Positions 25,559-34,251 of a DNA stretch of 64,000 nucleotides are shown in pieces. The notes beneath the pieces are model-generated. The model searched no databases. It saw only the letters and a program-made list of their open reading frames with translations, and was not told the origin of the DNA. The position numbers and the translations under genes were made by a program. How positions within the stretch are numbered: position 1 is the first letter of the stretch; each line of letters starts with the position of its first letter. Origin of the DNA: Oscillospiraceae bacterium (GTDB lineage Bacteria; Bacillota; Clostridia; Oscillospirales; Ruminococcaceae); assembly GCA_022770625.1 (NCBI GenBank), contig JALEHK010000024.1, positions 1 to 64,000 on the forward strand, read 5' to 3'.

Positions 25559-25598
25559 ACGGCATAGCTTGCAGAAAATGCGGGCTGTGCCGTTTTTT
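25559..25598 (+). terminator. Terminator of the fab/acc operon
   Basis: ACGGCATAGC (25559-25568) pairs with GCTGTGCCGT (25584-25593) with one G-T pair, followed by T6. Confidence 0.9.
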
Positions 25599-25671
25599 CT
25601 GTTCATGAAGCATTTCCTCCGATAAAAGATAAAATATCGATGTCAAAAGCGGAAAAAAGGCAACAAATGAA

Positions 25672-25700
25672 TTGCAAAGAGCATTTCGTTATGATATTCT
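25672..25700 (+). promoter_or_regulatory. Promoter of the metallo-beta-lactamase-fold gene
   Basis: TTGCAA (25672-25677), 17 bp spacer, TATTCT (25695-25700) with a TGA extension just before the -10. Confidence 0.6.
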
Positions 25701-25762
25701 ATAACTGAAACCGGTGGGTAGATGCCGGAACGATAGGTAAATTTTTTGAGAGGATGTTTTTT

Positions 25763-26569
25763 ATGGCAAATCCCAACATCAATGAACACGGCTATATTTA
25801 TGGGAAGTGGACGGCTTTCCCCGATACGTGGGTCATTAACTACCATGGAAGCCTGTACTGCTATCTGCTGGTCGGTGAGGAAAAGGCGATGCTGATTGAT
25901 ACCGCTTACGGAGACGGCGATCTTCGCGCATTTGTCGAAACGATCACCGATAAACCGGTTATGGTCTGCAATACCCACGGGCATTTCGATCATACCGGCG
26001 GAAACGCTTTCTGGGAAGAGGCATGGATGGCACCCGAATCGGAAGCGGATGCAAAAAAGCCGTTCGGGCCGGAGATGGAAAAGCGGTTTCTTTCGATGCC
26101 TCACCCCGATTACGCGATCCACTACCTTCATGATGGGGACGTGATCGATCTTGGCGGACGGAAGGTGTCGGTCGTGACCATTGGATGTCATCATCCGGGA
26201 AGCCTGGCTTATATCGATGATAAGAGCCGCTGTGTTTACAGCGGAGATGAACTGGAGTCGGGACAGGTTCTTTATCTCCGCCCCGACCTTTCCGGTCTGG
26301 AGCAGGCAGCGCTCCATAAGAAGAATATGGAAAAGCTCCTTGCCCGCGAAGGCGAATACGATCTGGTCTGCCCGGCGCATAACGGCAGTCCGATCAGCAA
26401 ACAGTACATCCGCGATTTTATCGAATTGGATTCGAGAATTCTCTCCGGCACTCAGCACATTGAGGAAAACCTTGCCGGAAACGGTTTTGGCCCGGTTCAT
26501 GAGCTAATGGGAAGAAAAGCCGAGCGCGCTTCCTATGGACTTGCATCGGCATGCTATCCGGTCGATTGA
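25763..26569 (+). CDS. Metallo-beta-lactamase-fold hydrolase
   Basis: 268 aa. Glyoxalase II-like metal site: THGHFDHTGG near 70-79, HHPGSLAYID near 147-156 for the third His, YSGDEL near 163, and PAHN near 207. ATG at 25763 is preferred over ATG at 25754 because GAGAGG abuts the earlier one. Monocistronic between two terminators. The substrate cannot be assigned; hydroxyacylglutathione hydrolase-like and quorum lactonase-like enzymes share these motifs. Confidence 0.85.
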   Translation: MANPNINEHGYIYGKWTAFPDTWVINYHGSLYCYLLVGEEKAMLIDTAYGDGDLRAFVETITDKPVMVCNTHGHFDHTGGNAFWEEAWMAPESEADAKKPFGPEMEKRFLSMPHPDYAIHYLHDGDVIDLGGRKVSVVTIGCHHPGSLAYIDDKSRCVYSGDELESGQVLYLRPDLSGLEQAALHKKNMEKLLAREGEYDLVCPAHNGSPISKQYIRDFIELDSRILSGTQHIEENLAGNGFGPVHELMGRKAERASYGLASACYPVD

Positions 26570-26944
26570 TTTTGTTTATGGCTGTCCGTCAAAAGGCGGG
26601 CCGCTTTTTTCATATTTTGATTGTTTTGCTTTTTTATGCCATATGTCCTATACAGGGAATAAAAAATCTGTTACCATTATTTTGCATAGCAAAACCTAAA
26701 ATATTGTCCTAAACCAAAAAGTATACCTTATTGAGTTTTGCAAAGCAAAACTCGGTAGCGTCCGCGAAACTTGTTTCGCAGCGTTAGGTATGCTTTTTAG
26801 AAGTGCTTTCAGAGGAGTGCTCTCTTGCGCACCTAACGCAGGAATTTCGCTCATTGCGATGATGCGCCCCGGCTTTGCCCTCTGGACACCCACAAGCCCT
26901 TTTTGAAGGGCTTGCCCCCAAAATCTATGAAAGTTGGTGCTTTT
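26570..26944 (+). other. Intergenic region with several hairpins and a diverged repeat copy
   Basis: No credible gene in these 375 bp. From left: an imperfect terminator-like hairpin with T-run near 26580-26610; TTTTGC-ATA-GCAAAA at 26680-26694; the double-hairpin repeat at 26728-26786; a 9 bp inverted repeat GCGTTAGGT (26781-26789) with ACCTAACGC (26831-26839); and CAAGCCCTT-TTTG-AAGGGCTTG at 26893-26914 near the MATE start. The density of palindromes suggests debris of small mobile repeats. Confidence 0.6.
26728..26786 (+). repeat. Double-hairpin repeat element, diverged copy
   Basis: Hairpin 1 is GAGTTTTGC (26733-26741), AAA loop, GCAAAACTC (26745-26753). Then GGTAGCGTCC, then hairpin 2 GCGAAAC (26764-26770), TT, GTTTCGC (26773-26779), AGCGTTA. 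Related to the tandem copies at 42268-42412, with paired changes in the second stem that keep base pairing. Confidence 0.75.
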
Positions 26945-28306
26945 ATGTCCGGCGTTTCCACAGGCGATATGACCAGAGGCAATCCGACAAAGCTGCTGGT
27001 GCGGTTCGCACTGCCGATGATGATCGGCGGAATCTTTCAGTTGATGTACAACATGGTCGATACGGCGGTGCTCGGACGGTTTGTTGGAGCAGGCGCGCTC
27101 GCGGCGATCGGCGCAACGACTTCGACAACCTCTTGCTTTTTATTTCTGACGACCGGCATCACCGGCGGTATCTCGATCGTCGTTTCCCAACTTCTCGGAG
27201 CGGGAAACGAGGAAAAGATCCGGCGCGCGTCCGGTAATGCGATCCTTTTGACGCTCGTATTCGGAATACTGGTCGGCGCGATCGCATTTTTCGGTGCAGA
27301 ACCGCTGATGAAGCTGCTCGGAACGCCGTCGGATATTATCGACGGCTCGGTGACCTATATCCGGATCGCCTGCGGGCTGATGGTGGTGCAGGTCGCTTAC
27401 AACGCCGTTTCCTCGGTTTTGAAAGCGATTGGCGATTCCAAAACGCCGCTTTATTTCCTGATCCTCTGTTCGCTGCTCAACGTTGTGCTTGACCTTTTGT
27501 TTGTACTGGTGCTTGGAATGACCATCGACGGAGTAGCTTGGGCAACGATTATTTCTCAGGCCGTTTCGGCGGTTTGGTCGTTTGTCTATATGCGCCGCAA
27601 ATATTCGATCCTGCGTTTTTCAGCGGCCGACCTGAAAGTGGACAGGGAGATCATGGGCGACTATCTGCGGTACGGGCTTCCGATGGGCCTGACAAGCTGT
27701 CTCTTGTCGGTCGGTATGCTGGTCATTACCAGTGTTATCAATTCCTTCGGCTCGTCGGTCGTTGCTGCCTATACGGTTGGAAGCAAGGTCGAGAATATCG
27801 CGGTTTTGCTGTTCAATCAGTTCGCCTTTTCCTTCTCGGTCTATTCCGGTCAGAACTTCGGCGCCGGAAAGCGGGATCGCATCTATCAGGGCGTAAAGGA
27901 AGCGATGCGGCTGATCCTGATCCTTTCATTGGTTGCAGCGGTACTGATGCTTTTGTTTGGAAAGTACGTTGCGCTTTTATTTGTTGACGGAAGTGAGACA
28001 AAGATCCTTTCGGTCAGCTGTACGCTCATCCGGATCGAAGCCTGCTTTTACCCGGCGCTCGGCCTGATCTGGCTGTTCAATTCGGCGCTCCGCGGTCTTG
28101 GTGAGGTCAATGTAACCATTCTTTCTTCGATCGTTGAGCTTTGCTCCAAGATTCTGATCTCGGTTCTTCTCTCAAAAGCGATTGGCCCGACCGGAATCTG
28201 GTTCGCGGCACCGGTTGGATGGGTGCTTGGACTGATCGTTTCGGCCGGCGTATTTTACAAGGGACGATGGGAGAAAAAACTTCCTCCTGAAAAAACAGAA
28301 TCATAA
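26945..28306 (+). CDS. MATE-family efflux transporter
   Basis: 453 aa from ATG 26945; about twelve membrane segments. The N-terminal MTRGNPTKLLVRFALPMMIGG, YNMVDTAVLGRFVG and the mid-protein IGDSKTPLYFLILCSLLNVVLDLLF are typical of the DinF/NorM subgroup common in Clostridia. The start is uncertain: ATG codons at 26903, 26927, 26945 and 26969 are in frame and none has a strong ribosome binding site; family alignments favour 26945 or 26969. It probably exports drugs or small organic cations in exchange for Na+ or H+. Preceded by repeat-rich DNA and followed by a convergent terminator. Confidence 0.88.
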   Translation: MSGVSTGDMTRGNPTKLLVRFALPMMIGGIFQLMYNMVDTAVLGRFVGAGALAAIGATTSTTSCFLFLTTGITGGISIVVSQLLGAGNEEKIRRASGNAILLTLVFGILVGAIAFFGAEPLMKLLGTPSDIIDGSVTYIRIACGLMVVQVAYNAVSSVLKAIGDSKTPLYFLILCSLLNVVLDLLFVLVLGMTIDGVAWATIISQAVSAVWSFVYMRRKYSILRFSAADLKVDREIMGDYLRYGLPMGLTSCLLSVGMLVITSVINSFGSSVVAAYTVGSKVENIAVLLFNQFAFSFSVYSGQNFGAGKRDRIYQGVKEAMRLILILSLVAAVLMLLFGKYVALLFVDGSETKILSVSCTLIRIEACFYPALGLIWLFNSALRGLGEVNVTILSSIVELCSKILISVLLSKAIGPTGIWFAAPVGWVLGLIVSAGVFYKGRWEKKLPPEKTES

Positions 28307-28311
28307 GAAGT

Positions 28312-28350
28312 CAGCCTGTCCGTTCTCGTTTGCTGAGAGCGGGCAGGCTG
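28312..28350 (+). terminator. Terminator between convergent MATE and LysR genes
   Basis: CAGCCTGTCCG (28312-28322) pairs with CGGGCAGGCTG (28340-28350), with inner TTCTC/GAGAG pairing. T-rich sequence on each side is modest. Confidence 0.7.
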
Positions 28351-28355
28351 TTCGG

Positions 28356-29219
28356 TTATTCGGTTTCAAACCGGTTTTTGGTGATGTCGATAAAGGCTCG
28401 GACGAGCGGGGAGAGCGTTTTCCCCTTCGGCCAGACAAGCAGGATCTTTGTCCAGAGGCTTTTCTCTTCGATCGTCTGGATCTGCATTCCTTCGCAGAGG
28501 CTCGCCATCGACTGGGGGAAGATCGCAGTCGCAAGTCCTTCTTTGGCCCAGAGCATCGCGTCTCTGGCATCGTCACAGCGGCAGAAAACGTCCGGCTCCA
28601 TTTCTCCGGCGCGAAAGGCGTCCATAATCAACTGCTCATACCGCCGATAGAGGATCAGCGGCCGCCCCAGCAGATCTGAAAGCCGGAGCGTTCCTTCCTT
28701 TTCGGCCTGCATCTCGATGGACGAGACGGCGATCATCGGCTCCTGCCGCAAAACGGTGTATTCCACTTCGTCCAGCCGCAGCGGTGTGCGGACAACCGAA
28801 AGGTCGATCAGCCCGTCGATCAGATACCGGTAGAGGGTATAGGTGATCCCGTCGTGCACCTCAAAGTTCGCGTCGGGATTCTTTCTTGCGAAAGCCGAGA
28901 GGCAGGGCATCATCGTTTCGACCGTTGTCGGGGTCAGCCCGATCCGAAGCACCCGTTTTTTCCCTGCCTTTGCGACCTCAAGCCGGGTGGAGCGGGCGTG
29001 ATCCAAAAGTCCGTCCGCGCGGTTATAAAGGAGCTTTCCCGCTTCAGTCAGCACGACGCCTTTGCTCGTTCGCTCGAATAGCCGTACGCCAAGCTCGCTT
29101 TCCAACTGGCGCATCTGATAGCTTAAAGGCGGTTGGGACATATTCAGCCTTCTCGCCGCTTCGTTGATGCTGCCGGTATTGGCGATTTCAAGAAAATACT
29201 CAAGCTGTCGAAGTTCCAT
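28356..29219 (-). CDS. LysR-family transcriptional regulator
   Basis: 287 aa. N-terminal helix-turn-helix MELRQLEYFLEIANTGSINEAARRLNMSQPPLSYQMRQLE is classic LysR (first 45 residues); the rest is the periplasmic-binding-like effector domain. Start at 29219; the extra 12 residues of a longer frame precede the universal MELRQL start. It is divergent from the ABC exporter pair that begins at 29377, and that gene's promoter has a TATAAT with a poor -35, as expected for a LysR-activated promoter. It probably controls the exporter; the effector is unknown. Confidence 0.9.
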   Translation of the reverse strand: MELRQLEYFLEIANTGSINEAARRLNMSQPPLSYQMRQLESELGVRLFERTSKGVVLTEAGKLLYNRADGLLDHARSTRLEVAKAGKKRVLRIGLTPTTVETMMPCLSAFARKNPDANFEVHDGITYTLYRYLIDGLIDLSVVRTPLRLDEVEYTVLRQEPMIAVSSIEMQAEKEGTLRLSDLLGRPLILYRRYEQLIMDAFRAGEMEPDVFCRCDDARDAMLWAKEGLATAIFPQSMASLCEGMQIQTIEEKSLWTKILLVWPKGKTLSPLVRAFIDITKNRFETE

Positions 29220-29294
29220 GCAAATCCCTGCCTTATATTTTTTTTGTATTGCCAAGTGATAAAAACAGTATTATTCATATTGATTTTAACAGAC

Positions 29295-29300
29295 TATAAT
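29295..29300 (+). promoter_or_regulatory. -10 box of the ABC exporter operon, weak -35
   Basis: TATAAT at 29295-29300; the bases 17 bp upstream (around 29272-29277) do not resemble TTGACA. The AT-rich segment between the divergent LysR gene and this box would hold the regulator site. Confidence 0.45.
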
Positions 29301-29376
29301 ATTGAATGTCAAGTCATGCGGCCGGTTCAGCGTGCGGCCGCATCATGACTTTTCCAAAAAGAAGGAGTGTGGAAAT

Positions 29377-31125
29377 ATGAGAAGGCTTGCAGTTTATCTG
29401 CGCCAGTATCGAAAAGAGAGTGTGTTGGCACCGCTGTTCAAACTGCTTGAGGTCGTTTTCGACCTGCTTGTTCCGGTCGTGGTCGCACGGATGATCGACG
29501 TTGGCGTGGCGGGGAACAATCGCGGAGTAATCGGAAGCTGCTTTGCGATTCTGATCGGAATGGCGGCGGTCGGTCTGGCTTGCAGTATCACCGCCCAGTT
29601 CTTTGCGGCCAAAGCCAGTATCGGTTTTGCCAGCAACCTAAGACAGGCGCTTTTTGATCATATCCAGTCGCTGTCCTTTACCGAACTGGATACCCTTGGA
29701 TCAGATACCCTGATTACGCGGATCACCGATGACGTGAATCAGGTGCAGAATGGTCTTAACTTAGGTCTGCGTCTTTTGCTCAGAAGCCCGTTTATCGTTG
29801 TCGGTTCGATGGTGATGGCTTTTGCCATCAATGTAAAGAGTGCGCTTGTTTTCGCGGTCGTTGTCCCGATCCTTTTTGTCATCGTATTCGGGATCATGCT
29901 GGTCAGCATCCCCCTCTTCAAAAAGGTACAGGCGGCGCTTGACCGGGTAACCGGCTTGACCCGTGAAAACCTGACCGGCGTGCGCGTCATCCGTGCTTTC
30001 TGCCGTGAAGAAAAAGCGGTCGATGAATTTGAAGAGAAGAATAAGGAACTGACCCGCTTAAACGAATTTGTCGGACGGATCTCGGCGCTTCTGAATCCGC
30101 TGACCTATGTGATCATCAATGTTGCCGCCGTCTTTCTGATTGCCCGGTCGGGCGCTCAGGTCAATGTTGGCGCGATGCAGCAGGGACAGACGGTTGCGAT
30201 GTACAACTATATGCTCCAGATCATCGTCGAGCTGATCAAACTGGCTTCGCTGATCATTACCCTGAACAAATCGGTCGCCTGCGCGGAACGGATCGCAGAC
30301 ATTCTCGACGTCAAGACGAGCATGACCTTTCCCGCTGCTCCCGCTAAGGAAACCGGGAGCGACGAAGCGGTCGCATTTGATCATGTCAGCTTTACCTATG
30401 CGGGCGCGGGTGCAGAAAGTCTTTCGGATATCAGCTTTACTGTAAAGAAAGGGCAGACGGTTGGTATCATCGGCGGTACCGGCGCCGGTAAATCCACGCT
30501 GGTCAGCCTGATCCCGCGTTTTTATGATGCGGGGAAGGGAAGCGTCCGGCTGGACGGAGCGGACGTCCGTTCCTATTCTGCCGAGCAGCTTCGGAAAAAG
30601 GTCGGCATCGTTCAGCAGCGGGCGCAGCTTTTTAAGGGAAGTATCCGCGAGAACCTTCGCTGGGGCGATGAGACGGCGGAGGACGCAGCCCTCTGGCAGG
30701 CGCTTGAAACGGCACAGGCCAAGGGCGTTGTCGAAGACAAACCTGGTGCGCTCGATTTCCAACTGGAGCAGAACGGCCGCAACCTTTCGGGCGGTCAGAA
30801 GCAGCGTCTGACGATCGCCCGCGCACTGGTCAAAAAGCCGGAGATCCTGATCCTCGACGACAGCGCGAGCGCGCTCGACTTTGCGACCGATGCGGCGCTC
30901 CGAAAGGCGCTGAAGGGACTGGGCGGAAAAACGACCACCTTCCTTGTCTCTCAGCGAATCTCCGGTATCCGTCAGGCGGACGTGATTCTCGTTCTCGGAA
31001 ACGGAACGCTCGAAGGAAAGGGAACCCATGACGAGCTGATGCAGAGCTGCCCGCTTTATCAGGAAATCTATTATTCGCAGTTTCCGGAACAGCGTCGGGT
31101 CACTGCTGCGGAAGGGGTGATGTGA
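29377..31125 (+). CDS. Heterodimeric ABC exporter, half with degenerate ATP site
   Basis: 582 aa, six membrane segments then an ATPase domain: Walker A GGTGAGKST near 373-381, signature LSGGQKQR near 476, Walker B ILILDDSASALD. The residue after the Walker B Asp is Asp instead of the catalytic Glu, and the switch region reads VSQRIS instead of an H-loop His. Such degeneracy marks the non-hydrolysing half of heterodimeric exporters (TM287/288, BmrCD type). Start at 29377 with AAGGAG upstream. The partner follows after one base. Confidence 0.92.
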   Translation: MRRLAVYLRQYRKESVLAPLFKLLEVVFDLLVPVVVARMIDVGVAGNNRGVIGSCFAILIGMAAVGLACSITAQFFAAKASIGFASNLRQALFDHIQSLSFTELDTLGSDTLITRITDDVNQVQNGLNLGLRLLLRSPFIVVGSMVMAFAINVKSALVFAVVVPILFVIVFGIMLVSIPLFKKVQAALDRVTGLTRENLTGVRVIRAFCREEKAVDEFEEKNKELTRLNEFVGRISALLNPLTYVIINVAAVFLIARSGAQVNVGAMQQGQTVAMYNYMLQIIVELIKLASLIITLNKSVACAERIADILDVKTSMTFPAAPAKETGSDEAVAFDHVSFTYAGAGAESLSDISFTVKKGQTVGIIGGTGAGKSTLVSLIPRFYDAGKGSVRLDGADVRSYSAEQLRKKVGIVQQRAQLFKGSIRENLRWGDETAEDAALWQALETAQAKGVVEDKPGALDFQLEQNGRNLSGGQKQRLTIARALVKKPEILILDDSASALDFATDAALRKALKGLGGKTTTFLVSQRISGIRQADVILVLGNGTLEGKGTHDELMQSCPLYQEIYYSQFPEQRRVTAAEGVM

Positions 31126-31126
31126 G

Positions 31127-32872
31127 ATGAAGAAGCCTGTTAAAAAAGCCGACGTTCAGGTACTCAAGCGTCTGGGCGGCCATATCGGGAAATACTGGGG
31201 CTTCCTCGCACTCAGCATCCTTCTGGCGACCATATCGGTAATCCTTCAGCTTTACGTTCCGATTCTTTTCGGCGATGCGATCGACGAGATCGTTGCCGCC
31301 GGTCAGGTTCATTTCGACCGGATGTGGTATTACCTGTACCGGGTCGTGATTTTTGCGTCAGTGTCCGCACTCGCCGTATGGGTGATGAACCTGATCAACA
31401 ACCGGATGACCTACCGGATTGTACAGGACATCCGTTCGCAGGCGATCCGCCATATCCAGAAGATCCCGCTTTCTTATCTCGACCGGCACAGCTCAGGCGA
31501 TATTGTCAGCCGGATCATTGCCGATACCTCTACTTTGTCGGACGGTTTGCTTCTGGGCTTTACCCAGCTCTTCTCCGGTATCGTCACGATCGTTGCCACG
31601 CTGTTTTTCATGTTCTCCAAAAACCTCCTGGTCAGCCTGATGGTCGTTCTCTTAACCCCGGTCAGCTTCTTTGTCGCCAGGTTTATCGCATCCCGCTCAT
31701 TTACGATGTTCCGGCGTCAGAGCGAGGCCAGAGGCAAGCAGACGGCGCTGATTAATGAGATGATCGACGGACAGAAGGTTGTCCGTGCGTTTGGCTATGA
31801 GAAAACTTCTTCTGAACGCTTCCGCGAGATCAACGGTGAGCTTCAGAAATATAGCCAGCAGGCGGTCTTTTACAGCAGCATCACCAACCCCTCCACCCGT
31901 TTCGTCAACAGCGTCGTCTACGCGGGCGTAGCCCTTGTCGGTACGCTGCTGATCCCGGGCGGTTCGCTGACGGTCGGCGGGCTTTCGGTTCTGCTTTCCT
32001 ACGCGAACCAGTATATGAAGCCGTTTAACGACATCAGCTCGGTCGTAACCGAGATGCAGAACGCACTTGCCTGTGCTTCCCGTATCTTCGATCTTCTGGA
32101 AGAAAAGCCGGAGACGCCGGATGAAAAGGGAACACTCTCGGATGTTGAGGGAAGAGTCGAGATCGAAAATGTCGCGTTCAGCTATGACAAAGAGCGGCCG
32201 CTGATCGAAAACCTCAACCTTTCGGTCAAGCCGGGTATGCGGATCGCGATTGTTGGCCCGACCGGGTGCGGAAAGACGACGTTCATCAACCTCCTGATGC
32301 GCTTTTACGATGTCGATCAAGGTCAGATCTCGATTGACGGCCATCCGATCCGCAGTCTTTCCCGTCACGCGCTTCGCGGAAGCTACGGAATGGTCTTGCA
32401 GGATACCTGGCTGAAATCGGGGACGGTCCGCGACAACATTTGTTTCGGCAAACCCGACGCGACCGATGAGGAAATCATCGCCGCTGCGAAGGAAGCGCAC
32501 AGCTGGGAGTTCATCAAACGCCTTCCGAAGGGGCTGAATACCGAACTGCATGAAGGCGGGCTTTCGGAAGGCCAGAAGCAGCTCCTCTGCATCACCCGCG
32601 TTATGCTCTGTCTGCCGCCGATGCTGATTCTTGATGAAGCGACCTCGAGCATTGATACCCGTACCGAGCTTCTGATCCAGAAAGCGTTTGATAAGCTGAT
32701 GGAAGGGCGGACGAGCTTTGTTGTTGCCCATCGTCTTTCGACGATCCGTTCCGCTTCGCTGATTCTGGTCATGAAGGACGGAAAGATCATCGAGCAGGGA
32801 ACGCACGAAGAGCTTCTCGCCCAAGGCGGCTTTTACAGCACCCTTTATAACAGCCAGTTTGAAGAAAACTGA
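31127..32872 (+). CDS. Heterodimeric ABC exporter, catalytically competent half
   Basis: 581 aa, same layout as its neighbour. Walker A GPTGCGKTT near 382-390, Walker B LILDEATSSIDTR with catalytic Glu, and switch His in VVAHRLSTIR. Its signature is LSEGQKQL, with Glu in place of the second Gly, so the composite site formed with the partner's Walker A is the degenerate one. Starts one base after the partner's stop (translational coupling). Likely multidrug or lipid-linked exporter in the membrane; substrate unknown. Confidence 0.92.
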   Translation: MKKPVKKADVQVLKRLGGHIGKYWGFLALSILLATISVILQLYVPILFGDAIDEIVAAGQVHFDRMWYYLYRVVIFASVSALAVWVMNLINNRMTYRIVQDIRSQAIRHIQKIPLSYLDRHSSGDIVSRIIADTSTLSDGLLLGFTQLFSGIVTIVATLFFMFSKNLLVSLMVVLLTPVSFFVARFIASRSFTMFRRQSEARGKQTALINEMIDGQKVVRAFGYEKTSSERFREINGELQKYSQQAVFYSSITNPSTRFVNSVVYAGVALVGTLLIPGGSLTVGGLSVLLSYANQYMKPFNDISSVVTEMQNALACASRIFDLLEEKPETPDEKGTLSDVEGRVEIENVAFSYDKERPLIENLNLSVKPGMRIAIVGPTGCGKTTFINLLMRFYDVDQGQISIDGHPIRSLSRHALRGSYGMVLQDTWLKSGTVRDNICFGKPDATDEEIIAAAKEAHSWEFIKRLPKGLNTELHEGGLSEGQKQLLCITRVMLCLPPMLILDEATSSIDTRTELLIQKAFDKLMEGRTSFVVAHRLSTIRSASLILVMKDGKIIEQGTHEELLAQGGFYSTLYNSQFEEN

Positions 32873-32887
32873 TGGTTCTCTTTTTCG

Positions 32888-32923
32888 CACAGCGCCTGTA
32901 TAAAAACGGGCGCTGTGTTTTTT
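32888..32923 (+). terminator. Terminator of the ABC exporter operon
   Basis: CACAGCGCC (32888-32896) pairs with GGCGCTGTG (32909-32917), then T6. A further hairpin, CAGGCCGC (32936-32943) with GCGGCCTG (32951-32958), follows. Confidence 0.9.
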
Positions 32924-32972
32924 GATATATAAAAACAGGCCGCTGTTCAAGCGGCCTGAGATAAGATCATCT

Positions 32973-33020
32973 AAAGAAGAGCTGTTTTTCCGCATGGTTG
33001 CAGAAAAACAGCTCTTCTTT
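32973..33020 (-). terminator. 18 bp hairpin, terminator of the membrane-anchored unknown gene
   Basis: 32973-32990 and 33003-33020 form an 18 bp perfect stem around a 12 nt loop, directly after the stop codon at 33021. A/T-rich arms let it act on both strands. Confidence 0.85.
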
Positions 33021-34046
33021 TTATTCTTCTTTATCCCGGATCAGGTAAAGGCTGACCGAATCGGCACTCAGCCGCTCATCATCCGGAGAAGCTTCGGTCA
33101 TCTTTTCTGTTCCATCCGGGTCGAGATACATCGTAAATCCTTCCGGCTGGGAGTAATAGAACCCGGCGACGCTCGGAACGCTGTAATGATAGACTGTCTC
33201 GTCCTCCGCTCCGTAATCATAGTAAACGGTGATCTCTTTTCGATTTTCATCTTCAGCGATCTTTTCTATTATATCGGAAGAAAAATCACTTCCGTTCAGA
33301 TCGACCGCCGTCTCCATCATCTTCTCACCGTTCAGCGAAAGGGTGATCGACCGGATAATCAGGCTGTCGCTTTCGATCACATAAGAGCAGTCTGCTATCC
33401 CTTCGGTATAGCCCCAGTTGTTTTGATAATATTCGTCCAGGCTCAGATCAATCCCTGTTTCCAGATACAAAAGCCCGTCTTTTTCATAACAGCTTCGAAC
33501 CTCTTCGGCCGGTTCATAGTAGTACGGATTGGTCGAAAGGACATAGGGAAGAATCTCGTCCTCATATTCCGGATTATAGGCAACCTGAAACTGGATCGAT
33601 TCACCGTCATCGGAAAAAAAGATATTATCCCGCTGGATCAACTGTTCCTGTCCGTCGTCGTTGCGGTAGTGGAAATAGATCTCGCCGCCTTCGTCCTTTT
33701 CAAGATACCGGGTATAGTGATAGACCTGCTCTTCCGGAAGATAGAGGGTAACGGTCGTCTGCACGCTTTTATTTTCGCTCAGTACGCTCTGGGCGATATT
33801 CGACGTATAAAGATCGGAAAGGGTAAAGGTGTGGTCTTCGGTTTCGGAAACATCTGGCAGGGAGACGGTTTCCGGAGCAGAGGACACCTGCTCGGAAGAA
33901 GTGTCTGTGCTTTCGATAGAAGAAGCAGAAGGCTCTGTTTCTTCGTTTTTAGAAGTAATCTTACCGATCAAAACGGCGGCGCCGCTGCCGAGGGTAACGA
34001 CCGCCAGAATCAGGGCTACGATGCGGGAAATATGACTGTTTTTCAT
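33021..34046 (-). CDS. Membrane-anchored extracellular protein of unknown function
   Basis: 341 aa. One N-terminal membrane segment (about 9-30, IVALILAVVTLGSGAAVLIG) lacking a lipobox Cys, so a signal anchor. Residues 33-70 are a Ser/Thr/Glu linker (SSIESTDTSSEQVSS), then a soluble, acidic, Tyr-rich part rich in beta-strand-like segments (about 75-335). Two similar stretches occur (VQTTVTLYLPEEQVYHYTRY and KEITVYYDYGAEDETVYHYS), suggesting a repeated fold. No family recognised. Monocistronic with its own terminator. The low-complexity linker resembles those of other surface proteins in this window. Confidence 0.75.
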   Translation of the reverse strand: MKNSHISRIVALILAVVTLGSGAAVLIGKITSKNEETEPSASSIESTDTSSEQVSSAPETVSLPDVSETEDHTFTLSDLYTSNIAQSVLSENKSVQTTVTLYLPEEQVYHYTRYLEKDEGGEIYFHYRNDDGQEQLIQRDNIFFSDDGESIQFQVAYNPEYEDEILPYVLSTNPYYYEPAEEVRSCYEKDGLLYLETGIDLSLDEYYQNNWGYTEGIADCSYVIESDSLIIRSITLSLNGEKMMETAVDLNGSDFSSDIIEKIAEDENRKEITVYYDYGAEDETVYHYSVPSVAGFYYSQPEGFTMYLDPDGTEKMTEASPDDERLSADSVSLYLIRDKEE

Positions 34047-34176
34047 GCTGTATTCATCCTCTGCTGATGGGTTTCTTTATTTTTCTTCAGTATAGCAAAA
34101 ATCGAACGGGAATGCAAACCTCTTTATTTATATCATTTTGTCAAATAACTTTCTCCAAATTTGTTCAGAAGCGATA

Positions 34177-34205
34177 TTGTTTTGCTTTTACAGGTGTGTT
34201 ATACT
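34177..34205 (+). promoter_or_regulatory. Promoter of the esterase gene
   Basis: TTGTTT (34177-34182) and TATACT (34200-34205) are 17 bp apart, 47 bp before the start codon. Confidence 0.6.
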
Positions 34206-34251
34206 GGATTTGTGAGAAATTCATAATACCTGTTCGGAAAGGAAGATTTTT

